Shown: piece by piece, positions 23,327-31,291 of the stretch
Layout of the letters: every line of letters begins with the position of its first letter
Numbering within the stretch: the stretch's first letter is position 1
NCBI GenBank assembly: GCA_947455215.1
Contig: CANGNA010000031.1
Span: forward strand, 1-45,613
Direction: 5' to 3'
DNA length: 45,613 nt
Origin: Chitinophagaceae bacterium
Lineage (GTDB): Bacteria > Bacteroidota > Bacteroidia > Chitinophagales > Chitinophagaceae
Made by a program: the position numbers and the translations under genes
The notes under the pieces: generated by a model
What the model was told of the DNA's origin: nothing
Databases searched by the model: none
Seen by the model: only the letters and a program-made list of their open reading frames with translations

Positions 23327-24907
23327 TCAGTAATGTGTTTTAGATGAATGAGTGCGCTCCTGGTACATAACCTCATTTGCATGGGCTACGTTGCGCGTTT
23401 TTAATATGTGGATTCCGCCCTCTATGCAGTCCGGACCGTCTAACTGCTTACTTGAAGGTTTAGCGATAAGAAACTGCCGTTCCAGGCGTAACATGTGCGG
23501 ATTGCCTTTTTCTGCCTCGTTGAAGATCAGATTGCCAGACCTGTTAATAGGCTCAAGGGTGGCCTCTACTCGCGTCCATTTTGCTGGCTTTTCACGTGTA
23601 TCTTGCGTGGGGTATAAGTAGCCACGTGTATCACCATATTCAAATATCCTTTCCTGCAACACCTGTTCAAAAAATGGGTTTTGCAGCTTGTTGTTCTCTA
23701 TATGAAAGGAAATGTCCCTTCGTCCATCAACATAGTCGCGGCATAGAAAAAGCGTATCGACGAAACGATCTGTGCCCATAACGTCCAGAAAGCCATAGTA
23801 TATAAAATACCGTTTGCCCTTCCGTCCTATCACAAAAGTCGCTTTGCGGCTGTTACCGGTATTATCCTTAGCGCCAGGCATATCCCGGTCAGCCGGTGCA
23901 GGGTCAGAATAACCAACCAGGTCGTCCAACTCTTCGATTGGCGGGCATGCTCCCCATGTGATTTCAGGGAATGTTTGGCCGTGGGTACCAGGGTTATTAA
24001 AATACTCGCCGTCTATAGACTCCTGGCTCATGCCCTCGAGCATCTCATCTATTATCGCCTCTGTGTTCTTTTCCGGCCAAGTAGATTTACCCTCCTCATC
24101 ACGGATGTTAATGGTCTCGCTGTCTTTCGCTGTCTTAGCGAAGCGTAGCGCCAGGCAGTCTTCTGCAATAACGTTGTTATCAAAGAATATGAAATAGGGT
24201 TTGGATATTTCCACACAAGGCAATACCTGTTTCTCATACCACTTCCAGGCTTCATCCAGCCTGTCTTTGTTGCGGCAAACTTCATCATCGTCCGTATCGT
24301 CCATTATAATGAAGTTGATACGCATCTCTTCATTCTTGGAACCGCGTGGGCTTTGACCGGTACCTACAGCTTTAAGGCCAAAGCCACTATTGGAAATGAA
24401 CTTTGTCATGTCCCAGTTGCCGGGATTTTTCTGAACGCCGTAGTCTTTTATCAGCCTTTGGTTGGCTTCCAGATTGGCCATGTACGGAGCCATCAGGTCT
24501 ATGGCATTTGAATTTGACTTGGAGCAAAAGAGGCCATTGATTTGAAGGCCTAGTACAAAGTGGAGATAGAAGACTTCCAGCATGCGGCGGGTTGACTTTG
24601 CGAGGCCACGGCACCATTTGCGAGATTGGGAGAACTTACCCCAGCCTTGCGCGATCATCTCGCGGGCAGCGGCTATTAAGCGCTCAGTAGCCCGGCGTTG
24701 GAACCTGGCAGGTTTGGCAAAGCAATATTTCGGGAAATACCAGGCGAACCATTCTTCCTGATTGCCGGGTGCTTCCAGTCTTTTCTTACGCTCGCGTTGC
24801 TGCTCATCGGTCTCTTCTTCAGTAGCCGTGGAGGTCATTACACTGGCTACTAGTGCAGAAAATTCTTTTTCCCAGTCTGCAAGGGATTTTTCCTGATATA
24901 CTACCAT
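23327..24907 (-). CDS. Terminase large subunit (Mu gp28 type)
   Basis: 526 residues. ATPase: variant Walker A 'RGLAKST' (100-106) and Walker B 'FIIMDD' (199-204) followed by acidic 'TDDDE'. Nuclease domain: 'LVGYSDPAPAD' (Asp about 335) and a later 'DGPDCIEGGIHIL' (Asp near 500). It packages phage DNA from within host sequence by the headful mechanism, as in Mu. No defects seen. Confidence 0.87.
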   Translation of the reverse strand: MVVYQEKSLADWEKEFSALVASVMTSTATEEETDEQQRERKKRLEAPGNQEEWFAWYFPKYCFAKPARFQRRATERLIAAAREMIAQGWGKFSQSRKWCRGLAKSTRRMLEVFYLHFVLGLQINGLFCSKSNSNAIDLMAPYMANLEANQRLIKDYGVQKNPGNWDMTKFISNSGFGLKAVGTGQSPRGSKNEEMRINFIIMDDTDDDEVCRNKDRLDEAWKWYEKQVLPCVEISKPYFIFFDNNVIAEDCLALRFAKTAKDSETINIRDEEGKSTWPEKNTEAIIDEMLEGMSQESIDGEYFNNPGTHGQTFPEITWGACPPIEELDDLVGYSDPAPADRDMPGAKDNTGNSRKATFVIGRKGKRYFIYYGFLDVMGTDRFVDTLFLCRDYVDGRRDISFHIENNKLQNPFFEQVLQERIFEYGDTRGYLYPTQDTREKPAKWTRVEATLEPINRSGNLIFNEAEKGNPHMLRLERQFLIAKPSSKQLDGPDCIEGGIHILKTRNVAHANEVMYQERTHSSKTHY

Positions 24908-24914
24908 TTAAATA

Positions 24915-25382
24915 CTATTTAACCTTGGTACGCACGAGCGTCATTGTGAACTTTTTGAATAGCGGAGCCACAACTGCTGCGAGTTCAGGGTTTTCCTTTT
25001 TCAGCCATCCCAGGAACTCAATGCCAGCCTGATATATCTGGGACGGACCGGCTATCTTCTTCAGATACTCCAGAGATTTAGCCAGCTTAACCACGCCGTC
25101 ATTATCGGGGTTAGTCTCCGGATCATCGTCATCCAGGTATCGTTCGTTCTGCTCCAATGTTTTTTGAAGCAATCTTTCAAGCCTTGCGATCAGCTCATCC
25201 TGTGAAACAGCCAAATTGGTTTTCAACTCTGCCCAATGGTTATCATTCACCCATGCGCTCATGGTTTGCTCGGAGATATTGAGCTCTATCGCAATTGCCT
25301 TTTGATTGAGGCTGCTATGCAAGTACATGATACGTGCAGTCTCCTTTGTGACTGCCATTTCTTGCTTTTCCGCTAAAGTCAT
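24915..25382 (-). CDS. Terminase small subunit-like protein
   Basis: 155 residues. A helix-turn-helix at about 20-52 ('LNQKAIAIELNISEQTMSAW') followed by helices and 'SLEYLKKIAGPSQIYQAG', consistent with the DNA-recognition subunit (Mu gp27 position). It is the first gene of the minus head block, starting at 25382 opposite the + late block. Confidence 0.7.
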   Translation of the reverse strand: MTLAEKQEMAVTKETARIMYLHSSLNQKAIAIELNISEQTMSAWVNDNHWAELKTNLAVSQDELIARLERLLQKTLEQNERYLDDDDPETNPDNDGVVKLAKSLEYLKKIAGPSQIYQAGIEFLGWLKKENPELAAVVAPLFKKFTMTLVRTKVK

Positions 25383-25395
25383 ATGCTATGAATTG

Positions 25396-25447
25396 TGTAG
25401 CTGCTTTGCAGCTACAGCAAAATTGACTTTAAAAACCGGCGGTTTTT
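25396..25447. promoter_or_regulatory. Paired hairpins in the divergent late control region
   Basis: TGTAGCTGC-TTT-GCAGCTACA (25396-25416) and AAAAACC-GGC-GGTTTTT (25431-25447) are perfect inverted repeats between the divergent late blocks. They could be regulator-binding sites or 5' RNA hairpins. A near-consensus -7 (CAATTTTG, minus strand) lies between them. The whole gap is 25383-25677. Confidence 0.45.
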
Positions 25448-25576
25448 GGGTGTAAAAAGTATCATGCCGAGGGTTGGCGGGTATTATGCTTTTCGGCTGT
25501 AAGCATTGTCTTTACTGCGTTTGGAGGGGCTTTCAGGCTGATGCAATTTTACATCATCGGCAACGCGCGAAGGTCG

Positions 25577-25600
25577 TCCTTCGACAAGCTCAGGATGACA
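25577..25600. repeat. 'CCTTCGACAAGCTCAGGGTGACA' family repeat
   Basis: TCCTTCGACAAGCTCAGGAT plus GACA. Other copies: 31242-31265, 32487-32510, 33667-33690, 37495-37518, 38110-38133, and a diverged host copy at 44448-44471. Confidence 0.7.
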
Positions 25601-25677
25601 ACCCGGTGCTGAAAACTATAAGTCCTGCGGTCGTACAACGAAAAGGCCGCAGGCACTTTTTAAAAGCCAACAAGAAC

Positions 25678-26790
25678 ATGCCAGGAAAGAAGGTAATAGT
25701 ACGTATGAATAGCGGCGATTGTCCGAAGCTGTACATGTATGGCTTTATTGATGCCGAAATGAGTGCGGCATTTGTAAAAGAGCTGAACTGGCTGGCTAGT
25801 TGCGGGCACAAGGAAGTAGACCTGCACATTAACAGCCAGGGCGGCAATGTAATGGACGGTGTGGCGATGATATCGGCCATGCGAAGCTGCCGGATGGAAA
25901 TAAACGGTTATGTGGACGGTATTGCTGCGAGCATGGCCAGCCTGGTAGCACTGTGCTGTAACAAGCTGTACATGAACAAATACGCCCGTATGCTGTTTCA
26001 TCAGCCGAGTGGCTTTGCGCAGGGTACAGTGGATGAGATGAGCCAGCAGGTAGAGTTCCTGAAGACCGTGCAGGATGATGCCATAGATATGTATTGCCAG
26101 CGTACCGGCATGACAGCCGAAGAAGTGAGCGCCATATTCATGAATGGCAAGGATAACATCTATACGGCTGACAAGGCCTTGGGTGCTAAACTGGTAGATG
26201 GTGTGTTTGACGGCGAAGAGGTAGAGCTGCCGGAAGATGCAACTGCGGAAGGTATATATATGGCCTTCCAAGCAAAAATGGAGTCAAAATTTAGCGACAT
26301 AATGGAAAAACAATTCTTATCTCCCAAGATGGCCACGCTGCTGGGAGTGGCAGCTGATGCCAATAGCGCAGCCGTAGAAGCTGCAATGACCGCACTGCAT
26401 GGTAAGGCCTTACAGGCTGACACTTATAAGCAGCAACTGGAAGAGCTTAACGAAAAGCTGACCGCCAACCAGGTGAAAATGAAGCTGGACAGCGCCAAAG
26501 AAAAGGGCCAGATCACCGAACAGCAGTACACTGTGTTTATGGCACAGTATGCGAAGAACCCGGACGCACTGGACGAAGTGCTGAAGACAATGGCCCCGTT
26601 TGCCAGCGTGATGACCAAGCTGAATGTACAGCCGCGACAGGAAGGCAGCCATACACCAGAGGTGAAGGCGCTGATGGCTAAGGGTTACACGGTGCTAATG
26701 AAGAGTGGCGAGATGGCGCAGCTGCACAGTATGAGCCCGGAAGCGGTACAGGAGGTAAGGGAAGCCTATTTCGCCAGCAAAAGGAAATAA
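25678..26790 (+). CDS. ClpP-like prohead protease fused to scaffold
   Basis: 370 residues from ATG 25678 (MPGKKVIVRM). A longer frame back to 25474 reads through the dispersed repeat at 25577 and encodes low-quality sequence, so I reject it. The S14 protease core has 'DLHINSQGGNVMDGVAMISA', nucleophile Ser85 in 'GIAASMAS' and His108 in 'MLFHQPSG'. After about 190 the protein becomes helical and Lys/Glu-rich ('ADTYKQQLEELNEKLTANQV'), typical of a scaffold. It should assemble with the capsid protein and clear the scaffold during prohead maturation, as gpI/Z do in Mu, though Mu uses another protease fold. Confidence 0.87.
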   Translation: MPGKKVIVRMNSGDCPKLYMYGFIDAEMSAAFVKELNWLASCGHKEVDLHINSQGGNVMDGVAMISAMRSCRMEINGYVDGIAASMASLVALCCNKLYMNKYARMLFHQPSGFAQGTVDEMSQQVEFLKTVQDDAIDMYCQRTGMTAEEVSAIFMNGKDNIYTADKALGAKLVDGVFDGEEVELPEDATAEGIYMAFQAKMESKFSDIMEKQFLSPKMATLLGVAADANSAAVEAAMTALHGKALQADTYKQQLEELNEKLTANQVKMKLDSAKEKGQITEQQYTVFMAQYAKNPDALDEVLKTMAPFASVMTKLNVQPRQEGSHTPEVKALMAKGYTVLMKSGEMAQLHSMSPEAVQEVREAYFASKRK

Positions 26791-26851
26791 TAGCAGTCAC
26801 CAGGTACCAAACGAACAAACATTAATCAACTCTTTTAATTACAAAATACAC

Positions 26852-28006
26852 ATGAAGAAACATTTCAGTATTTACCGTTTTGCCCTGGCCGTGATGATGG
26901 CAGTAGGCGCGGGAGCGATAGGCATGGCCGCATTTGGCAGCGTGCTGGCATTTTTTGTAGGCTTTGGCCTGAGCCTTTTCTTATCCCTGCTGCCGGGTAG
27001 CACAAAGGGCATGGCGTTTATGGCGCTGAACAAGGAAGTGTGGCAGGATCGCATTGAGGAAAACCTGTTCCAGGATAATCAGTTTATCCTGAAATCGGTA
27101 GACGATAGCCAGTATGTGGATAATAAAACTGTCCATATTCCTAATGCCGGTGCACCTCCAGGCGTAGAAAAGAACAGGGTGATCGATGGCACACCCACCA
27201 ACCCACAGAAGCGCGAGGACAGCGAAGTGACCTATGATATTGCTGAATTTACATCAGACCCTATTATCATTACGGATGCCGAAGAAAAGGAACTGTCTTA
27301 CGATAAGATGGACAGTGAATTGAGCGAAACACAGCTGGCGCTTGACGAACGCATCTCTGAAGACATCCTTATCAACTGGGCGCCAACAGGTACCGCGCTA
27401 CTGGCAGATGGGGTAACCACCAATAACAACATATTGCGCACTACAGGTGTGGACAGGAACGACCTGAGCAAACCGCGTGTGAAATACGCTGCGCATTTGC
27501 CTGCAGCTACCGGGGACAGGCTTGGCCTGTGTGTATATGACATTAAGCAGGCACAGACAGCCGCCAACAAGGCGCGCTGGCCGAAGAAAGGCCGCTGCGC
27601 ACTGCTGGACAGCGATATGTATGCGCAGCTTGTGCAGGATATGTCGACCACACAGTACCAGGACTTCTCGAAGGTGATAGACCCTGCGACCGGTGTTGTG
27701 GGCCAACTGTACGGCTTTACTTTCTACGAGCGTAACACCGTGCTGAAGTACACCAATGCTGACCTGCCTGCATTAAGGCCATACGGTGCAGCCGGAGCGG
27801 CTACAGATAACGCTGCCGCGCTCTTCTGGTACGAAGGATACGTAAGCCGTGCTATTGGCGAAGGCCGCTTCTTTGAGCAGAAGGATAGCCCTACCGCATA
27901 TGGTGACATGTATTCAACTCTTGTACGTGCTGGTGGTAGCAAGCGCCGTAAGACGGAAGTTGGTGTACTGGCCATAGTGCAGGCAGTGCCAGCGGTAGAA
28001 GCGTAA
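26852..28006 (+). CDS. Major capsid protein
   Basis: 384 residues, directly after the protease/scaffold, as expected. From about 53 the sequence ('FMALNKEVWQDRIEENLF', 'DNKTVHIPNAGAPPG', 'TSDPIIITDAEEKELSYDK', 'FSKVIDPATGVVGQLYGFTF') is an HK97-fold capsid protein of Bacteroidetes Mu-like phages. The first 50 residues are strikingly hydrophobic ('FALAVMMAVGAGAIGMAAF', 'VLAFFVGFGLSLFLSLLPG'). An internal ATG at 27010 would give a conventional capsid start, so the hydrophobic leader may be a removable delta domain, a membrane anchor, or a misread start. Confidence 0.82.
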   Translation: MKKHFSIYRFALAVMMAVGAGAIGMAAFGSVLAFFVGFGLSLFLSLLPGSTKGMAFMALNKEVWQDRIEENLFQDNQFILKSVDDSQYVDNKTVHIPNAGAPPGVEKNRVIDGTPTNPQKREDSEVTYDIAEFTSDPIIITDAEEKELSYDKMDSELSETQLALDERISEDILINWAPTGTALLADGVTTNNNILRTTGVDRNDLSKPRVKYAAHLPAATGDRLGLCVYDIKQAQTAANKARWPKKGRCALLDSDMYAQLVQDMSTTQYQDFSKVIDPATGVVGQLYGFTFYERNTVLKYTNADLPALRPYGAAGAATDNAAALFWYEGYVSRAIGEGRFFEQKDSPTAYGDMYSTLVRAGGSKRRKTEVGVLAIVQAVPAVEA

Positions 28007-28009
28007 GCC

Positions 28010-28047
28010 AAATTTCAAAATCCAAATTCCAGGAACCAAGTTCCAAT
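28010..28047. repeat. 'CCAAATTCCAGGAACCAAG' repeat
   Basis: Copy of the family also seen at 10691-10711, 30829-30857 and 32471-32483. It begins next to the capsid stop and abuts the hairpin at 28049. Confidence 0.55.
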
Positions 28048-28048
28048 A

Positions 28049-28090
28049 CTTAAGCCGGTAAGTGCCACGAGGGTGGCGCACCGGCTTAAG
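28049..28090. other. Strong stem-loop after the capsid gene
   Basis: Outer 11-bp arms CTTAAGCCGGT/ACCGGCTTAAG (28049-28059, 28080-28090) with an inner GCCAC/GTGGC stem. No T tail on the + strand, so it is less a terminator than an RNA processing or stability element shielding the abundant capsid message. Dispersed-repeat origin is also possible. Confidence 0.5.
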
Positions 28091-28124
28091 GTAGTAGAAA
28101 CAGTTAACAACAAAAACGAACTAC

Positions 28125-28694
28125 ATGAAGAGATTTTTGGTAATAGCCCACTGCGCGATCGTAATAGCGAGTACGGCTTGTATTAAAGCTACCGCCCAGC
28201 CAATGCAGGTACAAACGATCGAGGCGAAGGGCTCGTTCAACAATGGCGGCTCTGCAGCCAGGACAAAGTACAAGATCACAGACATGCCGCTGGTGACAAC
28301 ATCGAGGACGGTAACACTGAGCACAGCTGACACGCTGACCGAGCAGCTGTATGGTGTGTATAACGGCAGCACGTGGGTGTTTACCGTAGACAGCGTGGCC
28401 GGAAGGGTGGACAGCGTGACGATCACCTTCCAGGGCAGCGTGGACAGCGGGACAGCGGTGGACTATGCGACGGTGCAGACGTTTACCTGTGCTAACCAGG
28501 CTAAGAATGCCTTCTATTATTCTTTTACCGGCAATCCGTTTAAAAGTTACCGGGCACTGCTGAAGACAACCAATAAAGCAGCTGGTAGCAATGCCAGGAT
28601 AAAAGGAAAGCTACTTGTACGCTATAAGGACGAAGAGTGGTGGGAAGATAATGGCGAAATGGCTCAATGGCTTAATGGCTCAATTCCACTGTAG
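28125..28694 (+). CDS. Protein with signal peptide, head region, unknown function
   Basis: 189 residues. MKRFLVIAHCAIVIASTACI followed by KATAQP is a Sec signal (cleavage after Ala, or a lipoprotein Cys19). The remainder is a Thr/Ser/Val-rich beta domain ('VTLSTADTLTEQLYGVY', 'SVTITFQGSVDSG'). In this position phages often have a capsid decoration protein, yet decoration proteins are not normally exported. The last dozen residues ('EMAQWLNGSIPL') are encoded by the dispersed repeat at 28658-28685. Confidence 0.6.
   Translation: MKRFLVIAHCAIVIASTACIKATAQPMQVQTIEAKGSFNNGGSAARTKYKITDMPLVTTSRTVTLSTADTLTEQLYGVYNGSTWVFTVDSVAGRVDSVTITFQGSVDSGTAVDYATVQTFTCANQAKNAFYYSFTGNPFKSYRALLKTTNKAAGSNARIKGKLLVRYKDEEWWEDNGEMAQWLNGSIPL
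28658..28685. repeat. 'AATGGCTCAATGGCTTAATGGC' repeat in coding sequence
   Basis: Lies inside the 3' end of the 28125-28694 gene. Other copies: 31099-31134, 35698-35733, 36384-36420. Confidence 0.65.
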
Positions 28695-28721
28695 TTCTTT
28701 GACATGTTATAAAACAACTTT

Positions 28722-28755
28722 ACCCCGTACCTGGTTAACACCGGGACGGGGTTTT
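28722..28755 (+). terminator. Rho-independent terminator
   Basis: ACCCCGT/ACGGGGT (28722-28728, 28746-28752) with an inner CCTGGT/ACCGGG stem, TAAC loop and TTTT at 28752-28755. It ends the capsid transcript after 28694. Confidence 0.8.
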
Positions 28756-28775
28756 GAGGTGCAACCACTTTATAA

Positions 28776-29054
28776 ATGGCTTCACACAATACGCATAGCA
28801 TAATGCCAGACGCTACCGGGATTTTCCTAGTGGCCAGCAGCTGGACAACTCAATGGGCGGGACTAGTAGAAAAGGTAAGTCCTTATTTCAAAGCAGGTAT
28901 GTTCTGCCTGTCGGCCCTACTGACTACGCTTGCGATAGTGGACTACAGCATGAAGATAAGCTGGAAGCTGAAGCAAAGGAAACGCAGCAAGTTGAGGTGC
29001 AGCTGCATAGAGGAATGCGCCAATATAAAGGCGCTGAAGGAGGAATACAAGTAG
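28776..29054 (+). CDS. Small membrane protein, lysis region
   Basis: 92 residues, or 83 from the alternative ATG 28803 (MPDATGIFLV). One clear transmembrane stretch ('AGMFCLSALLTTLAIVDYSM', about 41-60) followed by a very basic tail ('KLKQRKRSKLR') and a Cys-containing end. By its neighbours (another small membrane protein, spanin-like, endolysin) a holin or antiholin is possible. Confidence 0.5.
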   Translation: MASHNTHSIMPDATGIFLVASSWTTQWAGLVEKVSPYFKAGMFCLSALLTTLAIVDYSMKISWKLKQRKRSKLRCSCIEECANIKALKEEYK

Positions 29055-29078
29055 ATGGCTCAATAAAAAAATAGCAAT

Positions 29079-29339
29079 ATGTCGTTCATAGATAATTTAA
29101 AAGGTAAGAACCTGGGTTTCTGGTTGGTATTGCTGACCATGTTGTGGGCGCTGATAGGCTTTGGCATTGCCTGCCTGATCACCGGGAAGACGCTGGACGG
29201 CGTGTCGATCATTATAGGTGCTCTGATAGGTAATATAAGCCTGCTGATGAACTTTAAATGGGGCAGCAGCGACGGAAGCAAAAAAAAGACAGAGCTGCTG
29301 AATAAGCAATCACCTCCCCCTTCGGGTACTCCTCTTTAG
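29079..29339 (+). CDS. Putative holin, two transmembrane segments
   Basis: 86 residues. Hydrophobic segments at about 12-33 ('GFWLVLLTMLWALIGFGIAC') and 41-57 ('GVSIIIGALIGNISLLMNF'), basic/polar C-terminus 'SDGSKKKTELL'. Size and topology fit class II holins that release the endolysin. The frame is separate from 28776-29054. Confidence 0.55.
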   Translation: MSFIDNLKGKNLGFWLVLLTMLWALIGFGIACLITGKTLDGVSIIIGALIGNISLLMNFKWGSSDGSKKKTELLNKQSPPPSGTPL

Positions 29340-29393
29340 CAAAGCAGAGCGTTGCCCACCTGATCATTTAAATAGTGTTTAAAGACAAACCAT

Positions 29394-30071
29394 ATGTGGA
29401 GATATATAAAAGAAAAGATAAAGCTGCCGGGTAAGGTGCTGACACCAGTAGAGGAGGGTTTGCTGATCATCCTGTTCATATTGATCGGGTTTGTGATCAT
29501 GAACTGCTGCGGGTGTAGGGCATTGCGCACTGTGAAGAGCACCAGCCAGGATAGCCTAAAAGTGGCGATCAAGGTAAGCAACAAGGACAGCAACAAGGTG
29601 GCCGTTAAACAAGTAGACAGCAGCGGGACGAATACCTTCTCCAGCCATAAAGAAACTACCGAGACAATTGGCATTGCTGGTAGCGAGGTGGGTGCGATCA
29701 TCCCGGAGGACAAAGCCGACAGCAACGTGGACGTAAAGCAGGGCAATGTGCGCCTGACGGCCTATACCGACAAACAGGGTAACCGGCATATAAAATGTGC
29801 TGCTGACAGCCTGACGATAGTTGTAGACCGCATGAAGCGTGACAGCATCAACAGTTCGACAGTGATCTACAGGCTGCGAGACAGCGTGAACGAACTGAAG
29901 CATGTGGCCAGCGCTGATACCACTACCAGGGAGAAGAGCTTAAAGGAAGTGGTGCAGGAAGCGCAACCTACCTGGGGAGCGAAACTACTGGACGGATTGC
30001 TGAAAGTACTGGCCGTAATAGGTGCAGTGACCGTAGGCTATTATATACTTAAAATTTTTGTTAGAGCATGA
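29394..30071 (+). CDS. Putative unimolecular spanin
   Basis: 225 residues. An N-terminal hydrophobic stretch (24-38) ends in 'IMNCCGC', a possible lipid-attachment Cys; a long polar, helix-rich middle ('RMKRDSINSSTVIYRLRDSV') spans the periplasm; a C-terminal transmembrane helix (about 203-222, 'LLKVLAVIGAVTVGYYILKI') ends the protein. Outer-membrane lipid anchor plus inner-membrane helix in one chain is the u-spanin design that fuses membranes in the last step of lysis. The lipobox is not canonical. Overlaps the endolysin start by 4 bases. Confidence 0.5.
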   Translation: MWRYIKEKIKLPGKVLTPVEEGLLIILFILIGFVIMNCCGCRALRTVKSTSQDSLKVAIKVSNKDSNKVAVKQVDSSGTNTFSSHKETTETIGIAGSEVGAIIPEDKADSNVDVKQGNVRLTAYTDKQGNRHIKCAADSLTIVVDRMKRDSINSSTVIYRLRDSVNELKHVASADTTTREKSLKEVVQEAQPTWGAKLLDGLLKVLAVIGAVTVGYYILKIFVRA

Positions 30072-30586
30072 GCACAAACGCCATAAATACCCCACCACCT
30101 ACAAGGATAGGCGAAGTAGCGCTGAGCATAGCGATAAGCCAGCTGGGACAGCAGGAACAGCCCAAGGGCAGCAACAGCGGTCCAATGGTAGACCAATACC
30201 TGGCAAGCGTAGGACTGAAGCCGGGATATGCCTGGTGCCAGGCGTTTGTACACTGGTGCTACCAGGAAGCGGCTAAAGTGGCTAAGGTACCCAGCCTGGT
30301 GCCACGTACTGGCGGTGTTGCAGCCTGCTGGAAGACAACAAAAGGCAGGAAGATATCACTGGCGCAGGCTAAAGATGATCCAAGCCTGATAAAGCCGGGC
30401 TATCAGTTTGTTCTCCTCTTCCACGGTGGTGTTGGGCACACCGGCATAGTAGAGCGTGTAGAGGGTAATGTGATCCATACGATAGAGGGTAACAGCAACG
30501 ATGATGGTAGCCGAGAGGGTTATGAGGTGGTAAGACATACGAGGGTGATCGGCGGACTGGCGCTGGTAGGGTTCATCGAATACTAA
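30068..30586 (+). CDS. CHAP-domain endolysin
   Basis: 172 residues. 'YAWCQAFVHWCYQEA' holds the catalytic Cys57; 'GGVGHTGIVERV' gives His124; 'HTIEGNSND' the third polar residue (about 142). CHAP domains act as amidases or endopeptidases on peptidoglycan. No signal peptide, so release depends on the holin. ATG overlaps the spanin-like gene's stop, indicating translational coupling. Confidence 0.88.
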   Translation: MSTNAINTPPPTRIGEVALSIAISQLGQQEQPKGSNSGPMVDQYLASVGLKPGYAWCQAFVHWCYQEAAKVAKVPSLVPRTGGVAACWKTTKGRKISLAQAKDDPSLIKPGYQFVLLFHGGVGHTGIVERVEGNVIHTIEGNSNDDGSREGYEVVRHTRVIGGLALVGFIEY

Positions 30587-30614
30587 TAACGACACTTAAT
30601 TCAATTTTTCAAAT

Positions 30615-31100
30615 ATGGAACCACGCTTAAAAGCATTCCTCGACAATCCGAAGGTGAACGTATACCACGTGACCGAGGACGGCATACCTTTTGCGAATAA
30701 AGGCGATGCACAGAACCAGGCAGCTGCCCTGAAGCGGGCAGGCAAAGGCACTGGCAAAATAGAAACCATCACCAGGGCGCAGGCTGAGCAGCTGATAGCT
30801 GCTGAGCAGTCTAAGGGCCAGGGCACAAGCTCCAAGAACCAGGAACCAAACGCCAACCCGGTGCTGACACCAAGACAGCAGGCTGAGCAGGTACTGGCCG
30901 ATGCGGTGGCCGCCCGTGACAAGGCGAATAACGACCTGGATGCTGCCAATGCCGCTAAGGCAGCACTTGCCGCCGATGCTGCACCGGCAGATAAGACCAA
31001 GGCTACCAAGGCCGTAAACACAGCGACAACTGCCCTGGAAACTGCCGAAGCTGCTGTAGTGGCTGCGAAGAACGCTGTGGACGCGCTGCCAACGGAATAA
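30615..31100 (+). CDS. Ala-rich coiled-coil protein before the sheath gene
   Basis: 161 residues. A compact N-terminal domain of about 60 ('FLDNPKVNVYHVTEDGIPFA'), a linker, and an Ala/Lys-rich helix ('AEQVLADAVAARDKANNDLD'). The linker at about 72-81 ('SSKNQEPNAN') is encoded by a dispersed 'CCAAGAACCAGGAACCAA' repeat, and the stop codon overlaps another repeat at 31099. Function unknown; conserved position before the sheath suggests a tail role. Confidence 0.6.
   Translation: MEPRLKAFLDNPKVNVYHVTEDGIPFANKGDAQNQAAALKRAGKGTGKIETITRAQAEQLIAAEQSKGQGTSSKNQEPNANPVLTPRQQAEQVLADAVAARDKANNDLDAANAAKAALAADAAPADKTKATKAVNTATTALETAEAAVVAAKNAVDALPTE
30829..30857. repeat. 'CCAAGAACCAGGAACCAA' repeat in coding sequence
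   Basis: In-frame inside 30615-31100, at the junction of its two domains. Family copies listed at 10691-10711. Confidence 0.55.
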
Positions 31101-31265
31101 TGGCTCAATGGCTTAATAGCTGAATGGCTCAATGAACACAATCGGGTGAAGATAGGAGTAGCCCAGGAATAAGGTATCCCCGGAAAAGGTGCCTTTGCCG
31201 CCCCGCCCTAACAAGGCGGGGTTTGGCGGTGAAAAAACTCGTCCTTCGACAAACTCAGGATGACA
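31099..31265. repeat. Repeat-filled gap before the sheath gene
   Basis: Contains an 'AATGGCTCAATGGC' repeat (31099-31134), a GC-rich hairpin CCCCGCC/GGCGGGG (31201-31221, possible weak terminator), and a CCTTCGACAA repeat (31242-31265). No gene is seen in 31101-31291. Confidence 0.65.
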
Positions 31266-31291
31266 TTAAGGAACAAAAATTTAATATAAAT

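Noticed and set aside
25474-25677. 68-residue N-terminal extension of the prohead protease
   Set aside because: It translates a dispersed intergenic repeat and lacks any family resemblance; the conserved fold starts after ATG 25678.
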